Both the position numbers and the translations under genes were made by a program. The notes under the pieces were generated by a model. That model ran no database searches, had not been told where the DNA came from, and saw nothing but the letters and a program-made list of their open reading frames with translations. Shown here piece after piece: positions 34,080 to 45,137 of a stretch of DNA of 64,000 nucleotides. Source of the DNA: Aplectana chamaeleonis (Eukaryota; Nematoda; Chromadorea; Rhabditida; Cosmocercidae); the NCBI GenBank assembly GCA_029168955.1, contig JAPDOI010000107.1:806001-870000 (forward strand), written 5' to 3'. Each line of letters begins with the position of its first letter. Position 1 is the first letter of the stretch.

Positions 34080-34366
34080 TCTCAGGCCTGGGTTTCTCTT
34101 CATTCGCAATCGTTGCGCGAGAGCGAGCCAGGATAAGGAGTCAGCACGGCCGTGGACTGAAAAGCGCAAAGCGGTCTAAATTTATCCATCCATCTAGCCG
34201 TTATCGAGTTCGGAAATCTGGTAGGGGGTGTGGCCTGCGGTGGTCGCGTATATTTCGCTTATTTGGAGGAGTTGAGATCTTGCACTTGGCACGTGTTATA
34301 CAGGAGGGGTCTACTACACATTCAAATAAAAATCGCAAAATTCCTGTCTGAGGGTGCACTGTGTCC
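34080..34366. mobile_element. Partial TTAA element T15, AGGCACAGT sub-family
   Basis: The right end CTGTCTGAGGGTGCACTGTGT and the body ('tctcttcattcgcaat') are the inverse of T16 (37795). No left end was found. It abuts T14 through TTGA (34367-34370), a decayed shared TTAA. Confidence 0.6.
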
Positions 34367-34370
34367 TTGA

Positions 34371-34710
34371 AGGCATCGTTCGCGCTGGAGACCAATTTTC
34401 ATTTTCATGCTCAATTTCATGAATGAGCCCGACAGACCACACCGGTAAATTTAGGCGCGTCAAAAACGTAGGGTTGTGAGGTTTAAAAGGGTTGAAGATG
34501 AGGATCCACCATCAGTTTTCACCAGTTATCTACTACTTTTTCATAGAATGTTGATGCGACTGTCAAACAAAATGAAAAACCATTGACTTTTCTTTACAAA
34601 TGAGAGTTTCTCGTGGACACCTTCGGTATTTTCGTGCAATAGAGACACAGGGCCAGGTCACAGAAAAATGTGAAAAAAACAATATACGGTTTTCTGCACG
34701 TACGATACCT
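34371..34710. mobile_element. TTAA element T14
   Basis: It begins AGGCATCGTTCGCGCTGGAG and ends TTCTGCACGTACGATACCT. The flanks are TTGA and TTAG, both one base from TTAA. It is a short, decayed member of the AGGCATCG sub-family. Confidence 0.7.
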
Positions 34711-34741
34711 TTAGACACAGGGTTGACGAGCAAATCTGAGG

Positions 34742-35040
34742 CAGAGATCATACTCCCTTCGACGCGCGACGCGACGCAATGTTTACCATCAATATCGAAC
34801 GAAAATCGATATGCCTCACATGCACTATCGCTTTCGCTGATCGCGGGAAGAATGATCCCGGCCTGAGGGCGAGCTGGCTATTCATCGCTTTTGCCTGCTG
34901 ATGATGAATAGTCATTGTTATGCTTTTACACTGGCTAGAGCGAGTTATAGTGTCCTCTAACCTGTTCAGTAACTTATAGTAATGATCAGCCAGCATGCCC
35001 ATTCATTTTGTTGAGAACACTGACCTTACTTGCAAATTTT
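34742..35040. repeat. Fragments of other small elements
   Basis: 34742-34866 is a diverged relative of the 90-bp element at 22228 ('gcgacgcgacgcaatgttta', 'gaagaatgatcccggcc'). 34862-35010 resembles part of T8 ('gctggctattcatcgctttt'). Confidence 0.45.
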
Positions 35041-35306
35041 TGGATGTAGAATCCAATTACGCCCTGCGAAATGCATAGAATTACTTTAAAAAAGTTTTAA
35101 CTGATTTTTTGATCAAAGGTTGCGTGGGGGGTACCAACTACCCCCCAAGAAAGTTCCAGGAAGTTCAGCAAGACGTTTCGGATTCGACTAAGAAGTTGTT
35201 GCAAGGATTATTGCAAAGATAGCAATGGGTGATGGACACGAATCTGGGGTCCTTTTGTCGTTATACTGGAGTTTACTGTAGGCTATGGTGGGTAGAGAGT
35301 CATTTA

Positions 35307-35614
35307 GGCGCTATTCATACTACTCAACGCCAGCGCGGCACGCGCGTGCCGCGCTGGCGTGGTGTTTGTGTATGAATACTTTCTAAGCGCGTGACGCGCG
35401 TGCCGCGCCTGCGGAGACTATGAATACTCCAGCGGCGACTCCATGGCGGGGCGGTGAAGCTGGAATGAATGAGACGATCGATACATAATATCAGTGGATG
35501 AAAACGCCAAGGCGTTCCGGGTAGCAGTATGAATACTGCAGCGGCGACGCCATGGCAGAGCGAGCGGAGCGTGACGCGCGTGCCGCGCGGGCGTTGAGTA
35601 GTATGAATAGCGCC
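35307..35614. mobile_element. 308-bp TTA-flanked element (PIF/Harbinger-like)
   Basis: It begins GGCGCTATTCATACTACTCA and ends TGAGTAGTATGAATAGCGCC, a perfect 20-bp inverted match, with TTA on both sides (35304-35306 and 35615-35617). The interior is rich in GCGCGTGCCGCGC palindromes. A 3-bp TTA duplication fits the PIF/Harbinger superfamily. Confidence 0.88.
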
Positions 35615-35637
35615 TTAGGTGGCGCAAGCTGCCTTAA

Positions 35638-36123
35638 AGGCAGTGTTCACGATGAAAATCGTTTTTCTGTTTTTTCGCCTATCTTGAAAACGGCCCCATG
35701 CTGATTCCAATGGTGTCTCTGAAATCATACAAGACCTTCTGTGAACGCAGGTATGGTCCCTCAAAGATTGAGCTAAGGAAACATGGTGGACGAGTTGTCC
35801 AAGGCTTATAACTACCGTCTTTTGCAGCCGATCTATGCGAGCTGACCTGAGTAAAGAGAGAAGCTGAGAATGAAGGGAAGAACGGGACTAATGATTGAAA
35901 ATCATCGCTCATCTCACGATCTCGAGCATTCATTTGTTCACGTCGGTGGGCGTGTGATGCGCTTTTGGGGTTTTCAATGCGCTCGAAGTTGCAACTTCGG
36001 GCTCTTTTGGGGCTCTTACTGGCTCGTTTTCATGCGTTCTCTCGACTTTAACGTTACAGAGTGTCCATCCACTACCCAATCCTAGGAGAATTTCGAAAAC
36101 TTTTTTCATCGTGAACAGTGCCT
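35638..36123. mobile_element. TTAA element T17
   Basis: It begins AGGCAGTGTTCACGATGAAA and ends TTCATCGTGAACAGTGCCT, with TTAA at 35634-35637 and 36124-36127. It is a close relative of T12 and T19 and sits inside R1 copy d. Confidence 0.9.
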
Positions 36124-36298
36124 TTAATATTTCGAAAATCGATGAGTGGGCGCCAACTAGTGTTCACCATCCTTAATAACCCCACAGAGAAATTTTGAGT
36201 CAAATCTGAGACTTTGACCGAACTACTGTATACCCACCGTAACCCACAGTAATTTATCAGAAGTAGATAAAGGGCTCTAAGATTTGTGTTTACACTTA

Positions 36299-36420
36299 AG
36301 AGACCGCGTGTCCACACTGCGCACCCACGGCTGTTTTGCCTCTCGGACCGCGTGTCCACACTGCGCACCCACGGCTGTTTTGCCTCTCGGACCGCGTGTC
36401 CACACTGCGCACCCACGCCA
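36299..36420. repeat. 44-bp tandem repeat, 2.8 units
   Basis: The unit 'gaccgcgtgtccacactgcg' followed by 'cacccacggctgttttgcct' repeats at 36302, 36346 and 36390 with almost no change. A related single unit occurs near 37695 ('gaccgcttgtccacaca'). Confidence 0.9.
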
Positions 36421-37482
36421 TAAAACTTTCAATATTTTTTATAGTTCTATGGCGTGGAGTCTTTCTTAATTACGGATAGGTTCCTTATTATGTAACCTAT
36501 TTACACTCACCGTGGTCAAGCATTTTCAGTGTTCCTAGTAATTTTACAAGCATCTCCGGAAATGGCACTTTTCGATTTTTCGAGCTTCTTTGGTCGGAAA
36601 AAAATCGTTCCAAACTTGGCTAAGAAGGGGTATCAATGTTGCTTATCACGGAACTGATGTTCCATAGTTGATTGTCGAAATAGTAGTGCCACCTATTTGA
36701 GATAACTGTAGTAGGTCATCGTTCAAAATTTTGCTGCATTGACCTCGAGGGTTATTCGAGTTGCTGCACAAGGTTCTGGTGTTTACTTTTCAATTTCCAA
36801 TGAAATTTCCTTCGACTGCGGTATATTAGCCATCGGTCAACTTTGTTTGAAATTTCGCTAAATTTCGAGTGGAGGGTAACTTGGGGGGAAAGGGGTGAAA
36901 ACCTAGAAATAGTTCAGCGCTTAAGATTTCATTGAAATTCAACTACGGGTGTATTTGGAGGCGCTGAACAATGAAGTGGTGTATATTTCACAATTTCTGA
37001 AGCTTCGCTGGCGTCTGTCGTTCGTTATCCGTTTGTAAACGTTTCAGGTTTTGGTGCGACTTCGCTCACGTGGCCATTGGGGAGGAGGGGGTACTGATCA
37101 TGAATCTGATTCACATTTTTAGATTTCTGATAAAATTTCTGTCGGTCGCATCAGACAACTTGGTAGATCAAAGTATTTGAGTCCGCCGAAAGTTTTACAT
37201 GTGGTTTATTAGGGCATTACAAACGAGAAGTTCGTTCATTTTTCAAATTTTCAATACTCTGGGTCGGCTTAGCACGGCTCAATCCTAACCATTAGCTCTA
37301 ACCTGAAGAAAATTCTAGAAGTCGACAAACAAACGCTTATTTCGTAACCACCCTTGTGTATGTAAAGCTGAAATAACTTCCAAAAGAAAAAAACAGGTCC
37401 GCGAAAAAGCGGTGGATCATTGCTTCACCATGGCCTCACTCCAGATCTCTGTGGAGCGACATAGAATTCGCGCAATCATTTT
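36421..37482. repeat. Diverged R1-like sequence
   Basis: R1-style phrases recur ('gggttattcgagttgctg', 'ggtgtatttggaggcgctga') without clear ends. No gene was recognised. Confidence 0.4.
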
Positions 37483-37596
37483 AGTCTGATGAGTGGACGG
37501 GGCTGCGGCGGTAGATCACCCCGCGCGATCGAACCCCTTTTCTCCAGTGAGGCCGCCAAGCCCGCACGGATAGCCGCCTGGTCCATGCGTCAGACT
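37483..37596. repeat. AGTCTGATG short structured repeat, copy 3
   Basis: The ends are AGTCTGATGAGTGGACGG and GGTCCATGCGTCAGACT, inverted. 'gaggccgccaagcccgcacg' matches copies 1 and 2. A CGGGG...CCCCG stem is visible inside. Confidence 0.55.
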
Positions 37597-37794
37597 AAAA
37601 TGAAAACGGAAACCATACTCTCAGGTGGAGTGGAAACGGAATACTGGTCGTCTAAGTAAGGAAGCCTGCTCCGATCAAAATGGTTCCCAGCGGACCGCTT
37701 GTCCACACATGACACCCACGGAAACAATTAGCCGTGGAGCGCACCGGTCGGCTGTCGAAATTCGCCGTGGAGCAGGCAGTCTCTTAAGTGTTAA

Positions 37795-38281
37795 AGGCAC
37801 AGTACACCCTCAGACATGAATTTGATGATTTTTATTTGATTGTGTAGCAGACAGCTATTGTGTTACACGTGCCAAGTGCGAGATCTCAATTCCTTCAAAT
37901 AAGAAAGATATAAGCGACCACCACAGGCCCGACCTTCTACGCTCACCACCACAGGCCCGACCCCTTACCAGGTTTATGTACGTATTCCATAGCGGCCAAA
38001 TGGATGGATGAATTCTCGATATACCGTGTTCTTCAGCCCATTGCCGGACTGTCTCCTTATCATGTTTTGCTCTCGTGCAGCTATTGCGAATGAAGAGAAA
38101 TGCAGGCCTGAGATAACTCAACCACCGAGTTTTCCCCACAAAATACAAGCATTTTCAAGGAGCCATATCTCCTAGCATAGGGGGTACTGGACAATTTCAG
38201 AAATACCATTGTGATCAGAGAGTGGCTCTCTCCAAGATAAGCATGAAATCTAAAAAACAAATTTTTGGGTGTCCTGTGTCT
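37795..38281. mobile_element. TTAA element T16, AGGCACAGT sub-family
   Basis: It begins AGGCACAGTACACCCTCAGA and ends GGGTGTCCTGTGTCT, with TTAA at 37791-37794 and 38282-38285. It is inversely homologous to the partial copy at 34080. Confidence 0.75.
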
Positions 38282-38285
38282 TTAA

Positions 38286-39344
38286 GCAGCCAAAATAACC
38301 CCTATGTAGAATTTTTGATCCAGATATAGCTTAGCATCACGGTAATCGTCAGGGTTCGCCTTCAAACATAAAAATCTCCCTTCCCTCCCCCCTTCGATGG
38401 ATAAACTTGGCCAAAATCAGCCAATGCCTTTCAAAAAATCAACAAATGGTTCTAAGTTTGGTAATCATCACCAGAAACAACCTTTAAAAAAAATTTTGGT
38501 CCTAATTCTGCACAAGCTGAAATTTGCTTTTGGGAACTCTTTTCTCCTTGCGGAGTTATGAAAACGCCATCTCTGAAATTCCCGGGGGTGGTCGAGAACA
38601 GATCATTTATTTTCTGTCTCCCACCTACAACTCTCAAAACACAATTCTGCAAAACCTTTCAGGAAGTCATAAGCGAGCAGCCGTGGTACATAGGAGTCTT
38701 CCTCGCTCTTCCTACATTTATGTTTTCCGTGCTAATCCTCTCCATTTCCTTCTAGAATGAGGTGAATTAAATGCCGATAATGGGGGAAGTTGGGGAACTA
38801 TTGGGGGGAATGACTGTCCAATGAGAATCTCCTTTGAAATCCTAAGTTATTCAAATCCATCGCCGGGGCAGATAGAAAGGATGAAGACAGATATGCTCAA
38901 TAGAACTGAGTAGATGAATGTAACTGACATCGTTTTCTCAAAGGCCCCGTTGTAGTCGGCCGGAAGCCTGATTGAGCCATCCCAAGTAATCCTACGCCGT
39001 CCTGAGCCGTCCCTAATGGTCGACTGCATGCTGATCGATTACACGAGCATACTCCAGCTCACTGCGGCCGGCCACAGCAGGGGATTTTCCAGGCAATGCA
39101 TAGGTATCGACCTCGATCGCCAAAGCTGGATCGGGCCGGACCAGGCGGGCTCAGTCCGGCCAGATCGGGGATGTTTTACCTGAGCGAGCAATGTACTGCA
39201 TACGTATCGATAGGGACGACTCGAACGGCTCAGGCGTGCTCAATCCAGCCACAACAGGTGGACTTTTTATGCCTGATTTGCATGGCGTAGATGCTTATGG
39301 ATTGGGCTGGCCGATGGGCGGGGGATGATGGGGATCTAATTGAA
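38286..39344. other. R1-like fragment, then unassigned
   Basis: 38286-38560 has R1-like wording ('aacaaatggttctaagtttg'). 38943-39260 contains 'ggccccgttgtagtcggc', resembling a decayed end of the 33365 element. The frames at 38524-38760 are short and unrecognised. Confidence 0.35.
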
Positions 39345-39348
39345 TTAA

Positions 39349-40376
39349 AGGCAGTGGTCGCGCTCGAATATGCTCGTCTTCTTTTCCTCTCTGAACCCTT
39401 TTCTGGGTATAGAGTAGTAGAACCTATAAGAAAAATTCGCGAAAAAACCGCTGTTTCGGGCCAAATTTAAAGCCTGAATTTTCTTGTCTTTTGACGGTGG
39501 ACGAGTCCACCCCATATCATCGGCATCGATGATCTCTAGTATCAAGAACATCAGCAGTCTTGAAATTGAATTTCAATCAATGAACCTTTTTATTTATGTG
39601 CACATCTAGTTAAAGGCAGTGTTCACGATGGAAATCGTTTTTCTGTTTTTCCGCCTATCTTAAAAACGGCTCCATGCTGATTCCAATGATGTCTCTGAAA
39701 TCGTACAAGACCTTCTGGAAATGGAGTTATGGTCCCTCCAAGATTGAGCTAAGCAAACATGGTGGACGAGTTTTCCGAGGCTTGTAACTTCCGTCTTTTG
39801 CAGCCCATGTATGCGAGCTGACCTGAGTAAAGAGAGAAGTTGGGAATGAAGGGAAGAACGGGGCTATTGATCAGAAATCATCGCTCATTTCACAATCTCG
39901 AGCATTCATTTTTTCACGTCGGTGGGCGTGGAAAGTGCATCTGGGTGTCACGAGCTGACGGGTGTCCAACTTTGGGGCCGTAAGGGACCGTTCCAAGCTC
40001 ATTTTTCTTATTTTTTTCAACGTTAGGGTTGCGCTATGCCCAGCAGCTGCCGATCTCCGTCAAAAAATCAGACATGGTTTTTATCGTGGACAGTGCCTTT
40101 GAAAACATTGACTGAAGTGCTTGCTTTCATTGTTCAACTGTTTTATAAGGTAAATTTGCATTTATTTGTTTTTCTGAGTGTCGATGATTCTCGACTGCTT
40201 GGCATGAGACTGTGATCTTTCTGTGCACGTGTGCACGAACTGGAAGTTTAGGGTCTTAATAACTTAAATTCTAGCCCGTTTTTCACCGCGCTACCTTCAA
40301 AGTTTTTGAGTTGTTTTTGATCTGAGCTGATTTTTGTAGATTTTTTCGATAACGTTTTTCATCGTGACCACTGCCT
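39349..40376. mobile_element. TTAA element T18, split by T19
   Basis: It begins AGGCAGTGGTCGCGCTCGAA and ends TTCATCGTGACCACTGCCT, with TTAA at 39345-39348 and 40377-40380. It is inversely homologous to T10 along both halves. The two halves are separated by a complete T19, so T18 itself is about 540 bp. Confidence 0.9.
39614..40098. mobile_element. TTAA element T19 nested in T18
   Basis: It begins AGGCAGTGTTCACGATGGAA and ends TTATCGTGGACAGTGCCT. TTAA is at 39610-39613 and TTGA at 40099-40102. The uninterrupted relative T10 has TTAA at the corresponding place ('tcaatgttaattgattga' near 27315), which supports insertion at that site. Confidence 0.88.
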
Positions 40377-40380
40377 TTAA

Positions 40381-41990
40381 TTCTCGCGACATCTAAAGAT
40401 TACTGAGCTCTCTCAGACACTCAGGTTGAATGAGTTTCCCAGACATTCGGACAAGGGAGTTCAGCGGATCAACAAACAAAGGAATAGTGGAACTTCCTAT
40501 CGTATTTCTATCGACAAGTTGGTTCGTGGATTACATTGAAACTTTGTTTCGTAATAGTACAAATTACTGAGATTGTGGGAAATTCCGAGGCCGGAGGAGG
40601 ACGCTGAAAACAGAAGCTTATATGATATGGCTAAACAATATAGGGTTGCATCGGTAATGGGTTTTCATGAGCAAGAATCGATGTGATATCCTGTAGGAGA
40701 TTTCGGATCTAGATAGAGGTTTTGAAAATACATAGGTTTGGAGTGTACTTCTAGGTTAGAAGACGACTCATTGGTTTTCGCATGTGGAATATAATTTAGA
40801 TCCTCATGAGAAGTAACATTCAAACCCATAATGATTGTAAGGATCGAAACACTAAGAAAAAAGTTGCCAAATAAATTTTTAGTGTGACATACAGTATGCA
40901 AATACAGTATGCAGCTGCACAGCGCTATGTGCATCGTATAACGATCTAGAAATGAAATCTGAAACTTTTGCCTAAACTTCAATCTTAGCAATCAATATAC
41001 CGTAAAATAGCTCTCCTACCACAAATCTGATTCTTATTTCATCTTCTAAATGAAATTCAAGCGAACTATCAGAAATCGCGAGAATGCGAGTCTGCATGCA
41101 TCCTGACTAAAACCTACGAGCGGTATTATAATATCCAAATCACCCATTATTGAGCCAAATGAATTTATTCATTTAGGACACCTGGCTCAGAGCATACGAA
41201 GAAAAACAGCAGGAGAGACATATAGTTCAAAACAACTTGAAAAGTAGGGTAGAAGGAATATTTAGCATAAGACGAACAGACAGAGGTCAATCGCTCTCCC
41301 AAAAATTGATGGAAAAAACTGGCGGGTCGCCTCTAACAATCCCAGGAATTTCTTCAGAAATGCTTCCAATGTTCTTCGCCCTTTCTTCATAAACACACAC
41401 TCATCGATTCCTTATCGAACATTGTTGTCCTAGCATCTGGTGCTCTTCGTGGGAAACGGATGGAAGGCGGAAATCACAATTTAGTGCGAGCAATCTTTCA
41501 TCAAATTGCGGTGCGCGCGAATCGAGCATCAGATTTGGTTTTGAATCGGCCACGCAACGCCTTTTTCGAAATCTCAGTTTAGAGTGAACGTAGAAATTAT
41601 CTCTGAATTGCATTGAAAAGGTTGGTGTTACCACCCAAAAATAGCTTGGAATAGTTTACTGGTTTTCGAGTAAAAAGTGAGACTCGTTTTTGTTGTTAAT
41701 CTCCTTTTTTTCAGACGGCGTTCACGATCTTGTTGGTACACTCAAAATTGAGCCAGGAAGCTCATTTTTGGACAGAGGCTGGAACTGGATTCAGGTCGTT
41801 CCTAGTCCATTTTGAACTTGATATCTTAACTTTGAAGGGCACCTCAAAATCGTGCGTACAAACTAAATTAGCCGTGGAGCACGAAAACTGCTTGGGCATG
41901 CTACGGCTGTGGGGACCAGGGTGTGTGGGGTGTGGGTGAATCTGCGGCCAATTTATGCAGGTCGACGAAGGTAAGTACTGAACTAGTCAG
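40381..41990. other. Mostly unassigned; R2 repeat copy near 41700-41780
   Basis: The R2 part ('gttcacgatcttgttggtac', 'gagccaggaagctcattttt') is the inverse of 6510-6570. Minus-strand frames at 40665-40991 and 41401-41634 are unrecognised. Confidence 0.35.
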
Positions 41991-42004
41991 AATTCGTACT
42001 CATC

Positions 42005-42345
42005 GCACATTATCGATCGATAATCAATATTATCGATTTTCCCGCTTTACGCACAAAATGCGGCGAGAAGTGGTGATTGCCGATGGGATTTGTTTTCTTG
42101 GCTGGGAAATTTTGCTCATCAGTCATTATCGATAAATATCGATCAATAATATAAATTTTTGGCCTGTTGCACGAAACGAAGCAATGATCTTCGATTGTTG
42201 ATGGCTCTAAGTCACCTGTTTGGGAAATGCTTCTCCTCGTGCAAAATCGAATATCAATGATCAATAATATCAATTTTTCACATTATGTGCAAAATGTGGC
42301 ATTGAGTGGTATTTTTAATGGTTGTGGGTCATAAGTTTCAAAGGT
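42005..42345. repeat. Tandem repeat of about 120 bp, three diverged units
   Basis: Each unit opens with an ATCGATAAT or ATCAATAAT cluster (about 42010, 42128, 42245) followed by a 'gcacaaaatgcggc'-like and a 'tgggaaat'-like phrase. The similarity is easy to see but not high. Confidence 0.6.
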
Positions 42346-42458
42346 GGTACTCATACGGCAATATCGTCTGTTAGATGTTTCCTCATTCTAGAATCGAAAT
42401 CGTAGAGCAAAATTCAAGCCAGAAAGGGAACCTCCGAGAAAAATATGTGAGATTTCTG

Positions 42459-43022
42459 AAAATTTAGCTTCCTTGCAAAAATAACGATTGGGCAATGCCA
42501 CCAAGAAGTCAAAAAAAAGGTTCAAAAAGACCTTGAAATATATTTCAAAAAGATTTGACGTAAAATAGCCAGGAGTAATAAAAAAGCTAGGAAATGAAGT
42601 GGAATAACTGAAAATACGATTTGGTGGTCAATGACAGATTAGGGATCGGATTTTACAAGCTTCTGCGTTACGCGTCCAGTTACAGCAAAATCAAGCGCGA
42701 TATGGAATGGAGCGTTGCGTTCACCCAGCTTGACTTATGCTCATTCCCTTGTTACAGCTTTCAAAAATGGCTTCATGTTTTCGTTGCGCGCTTGATTTCG
42801 TTTTGATAAGATCAACGGAGAAGCTTGTAAAATCCGATCCCTCGTCTTTCATTGACCACCAAACCGTAGTTTTAGTTATTTCACTTCATTTTCTACCTTT
42901 TTTATTACTCCTGGCTATTTTACGTCAAATCTTTTTTAAATATATTTCAAGATCTTTTGGAAATTTTTTTGACTTCTTAATGGCATTGCCAAATCGTTAC
43001 TTCTGGCAGGAAGCTCAATTTT
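42459..43022. repeat. Foldback P2
   Basis: Left arm 42459-42664 and right arm about 42816-43022 are inverted repeats ('gcttccttgcaaaaataacg' against 'cgttacttctggcaggaagc'). 'gcaatgccaccaagaagtc' and 'gacttcttaatggcattgc' also pair. It is related to P1 and P3 by its terminal arms. Confidence 0.8.
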
Positions 43023-43459
43023 CATAAATTACGGTTTGGAACGGAGGGCTGGCCGGAAAATTCGCATCGTCTTATTCTTCTCCTACTTTCAGTCGTTTTT
43101 TGGCTTTTTTCGCAGCCTCCTCGAAAAATTTCCCTAATAGATGACACAGGAATTTTCTTCTGCGCACAAGGGAGTCTTGTTCAGCAGACTTATTCATTTT
43201 CATGGAAGTATACACTTTTAAAATCGCTTTTGGACCCTCCAGAGCTGCCCACATCCACAGTGAATAATTTTATAGACGGTTTTCTCCTAAAGGGTTTCTT
43301 TGCGAGCTAAAAACGCTGTTTGTGGTTATCGAATATCTTTCGTTGCGAAACTGCTCAGGAAGGATGCTCAAAAAAGCTGTATTCCTGCTCCTGAGATGGT
43401 TCTTTAACATTCAACATAATTTGAACAGCGACTGAGGAAAGAGAGATCAGCAACGTATG
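43023..43459. other. Unassigned stretch
   Basis: A 60-aa minus-strand frame (43254-43072) rich in Lys and Glu is too short to judge. I see no other signal. Confidence 0.3.
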
Positions 43460-43737
43460 GTGCACAGCAGGGGTGTGCGTCAATCAAAAATAATTTTTTC
43501 GTTAAGCGTTAATCGTTAATTTTTGAGAAAAAACCGCGTTAACCCGTTAATGCGTTTACACGTTAATTTTGCACTTCGTTAAAAAAATTTTAAACTTTAC
43601 TTTACCACAAGGAAAATCCATAAATCACCAGAGATCCCAGGACAAAAAAATAAAATAGACCTTCCATTGACGTCAGCAGGACGTCGTGGACAGCACGTAG
43701 GGCTCCAGGAGCCGCAGGCACGGCCTCTTGGGAAGTA

Positions 43738-44190
43738 CCGAATTTCCTGTTATTGAACGCCCCCCTCTATTTCAACCCCTCCCTCCAATCGAACCCTCTT
43801 TCGGTGGAGGTTGAAGAACAGAACAACCTCCTCTATTAGAGTTTCCCTTCAGCTGGAAAGACATTGGAGACTCATTCTTAGCGGACGTGAACTGCTACGC
43901 GCTGCTCGAGATGTCGACACCCAAAAGCATGCTGACATTTTCGAAGAGATTGGTCTTGAGAAGGACTCAAACAATGACTTTATTGATGATGATTTCTTGA
44001 AGCTCGCCGAGTAATTCATTATTGTACCTCTTTGATTTGCCTTATAAACTTGTTTGCCCATATTGACTCTCGAATTGTCGGTTGAAAACTAAAACCACCC
44101 TCTCTATTCAACTCCTCCCTCTAATTGAACCTCCCCTCTGGAGAAGGTTGAAAAATAGTACACCCTGGTGTTCAATTACAGGAAATACGG
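43738..44190. mobile_element. TA-flanked element nested in the minisatellite
   Basis: It begins CCGAATTTCCTGTTATTGAA and ends TTCAATTACAGGAAATACGG, inverted, with TA on both sides (43736-43737 and 44191-44192). TA flanks fit the Tc1/mariner/pogo superfamily. Pyrimidine-rich phrases 'ccctctatttcaacccctcc' and 'ccctctctattcaactcctc' recur inside. Confidence 0.75.
43811..44014 (+). pseudogene. Possible C-terminal remnant of an element protein
   Basis: The frame reads LERHWRLILSGRELLRAARDVD and then an acidic end EEIGLEKDSNNDFIDDDFLKLAE before TAA. Acidic C-termini are common in pogo-type transposases, and the frame lies inside a TA-flanked element. That link is inference; no catalytic motif is present. 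Confidence 0.3.
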
Positions 44191-44450
44191 TATTTAGGGC
44201 TTCAGATGACGTCGTCAGGACGTCGATAAAAGTGGGTGGAGCTCCATATGACATGACGTCATGACGTGGAATACGGGTGGGCTTCAGGTGACGCGGCCAG
44301 GATTTCGTGGAAAATGGGTAGGCCTTCAGATGACGTCAGCAGAACGTCATGGAAAGTGGGCAGGGCATCAGATGGCGACGTCAGGACGTCGTGGAACGTG
44401 GGCCAGCACTCAGACAGCGTCAGCAGGACGTCGTGAAAAATGGGGTGCGT

Positions 44451-44590
44451 CGCGTACTAGAAAGTCAGTAGCGCTTTATGCAGAGCATGCGACGCATGGC
44501 AGAAACTAAGTAGCGCCTCATGTGGAGTGTACGCCGCAAGGTGCACTCCATAGAGAGCGTGCGCCGCTTGCTAGAAAGTGAGTAGCTTTC
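44451..44590. repeat. Short tandem repeat, about 50-70-bp units
   Basis: 'tagaaagtcagtagcgcttt', 'cagaaactaagtagcgcctc' and 'tagaaagtgagtagctttca' mark successive units, with 'gcgacgcatgg' or 'gcgccgcttgc' between them. It belongs to the body of the hAT-like element. Confidence 0.6.
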
Positions 44591-45137
44591 AACCCCGCTC
44601 CCAACCCTCATTTCAAAGTTTACTCAACTGTAGAGTGGTAGATTAGGCCTCAAATTTCCTTTTCGGAACACGAAGTCGAATTCTTCGATATCAAGAAGAA
44701 ATAACTAAAATAGTTGAACAATGGAAAGGGAAACATTGGGGTCAGCGATACATTTCACAACAAGCGAAACTCGACGCTACAAGCCGACGCGACGTGCACG
44801 GCCCCAGTTTCTAAATCTGTCCTTGAAGCAGGTCAATCAGCGCCATGATTCCTCTGCAATTAACGAACTCAAATTAACGTGATTTTTGGAGTTTTTCGTT
44901 AAGCGTTAATCGTTAAATTTCTAAAATAAACCGCGTTAACCCGTTAATGCGTTAACACGTTAACGTTATAACGCACAGCCCTGGTGCACAGCGGCGAGTT
45001 GAAAATTACTAGAATTGCGAAATCTTTTGGTTTCCTCATTATTATTTTTTTCAGGAGTTATAGAAAAACCAAGAAGTCAAAAACGAAAAAACCGCAAATG
45101 TTCTTTTAGTGCAGGGTAGCCGTAGCTAAGCACAATC

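Larger units (their letters stand above)
35215..36290. repeat. R1 dispersed repeat, copy d, split twice
   Basis: R1 text ('gtttactgtaggctatggtg', 'gagtcattta') is broken by the TTA-flanked element at 35307 and again by T17 at 35638. It resumes as 'tatttcgaaaatcgatgag'. Comparing with 19427-19480 ('gtcatttagggggcaaaag', 'ccttagtattttgaaaatcg') locates both insertion points. Confidence 0.65.
43665..44450. repeat. 41-43-bp minisatellite with TGACGTCA cores, split by a nested element
   Basis: Units such as 'cagatgacgtcagcagaacg' followed by 'tcatggaaagtgggcagggc' repeat at least six times in 44205-44450. One or two earlier units lie at 43668-43735, before the nested element. Many carry GACGTC or TGACGTCA, which is also the consensus for CREB/ATF proteins. 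The coding frame across the array is a by-product. Confidence 0.8.
43468..44983. mobile_element. hAT-like element with perfect 8-bp target duplication
   Basis: It begins CAGGGGTGTGCGT and ends ACGCACAGCCCTG. GTGCACAG stands on both sides (43460-43467 and 44984-44991). CAGGG-type ends and an 8-bp duplication are the hallmarks of hAT elements. Just inside each end the same GTTAA-rich phrases occur in direct orientation ('cgttaagcgttaatcgttaa', 'ccgcgttaacccgttaatgc'). No hAT transposase is present, so it is non-autonomous. Its body is two minisatellites and a nested TA-flanked element. Confidence 0.9.

Noticed and set aside
37483..37596. Hammerhead ribozyme suggested by CTGATGAG
   Set aside because: The matching GAAA and the three-stem layout are not consistently present in the other two copies.
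41713..41955. Possible spliced exon after a T-rich tract ending in CAG, followed by GTAAGT
   Set aside because: The sequence belongs to the dispersed R2 repeat (also at 6398 and 25490), and the frame is not conserved.
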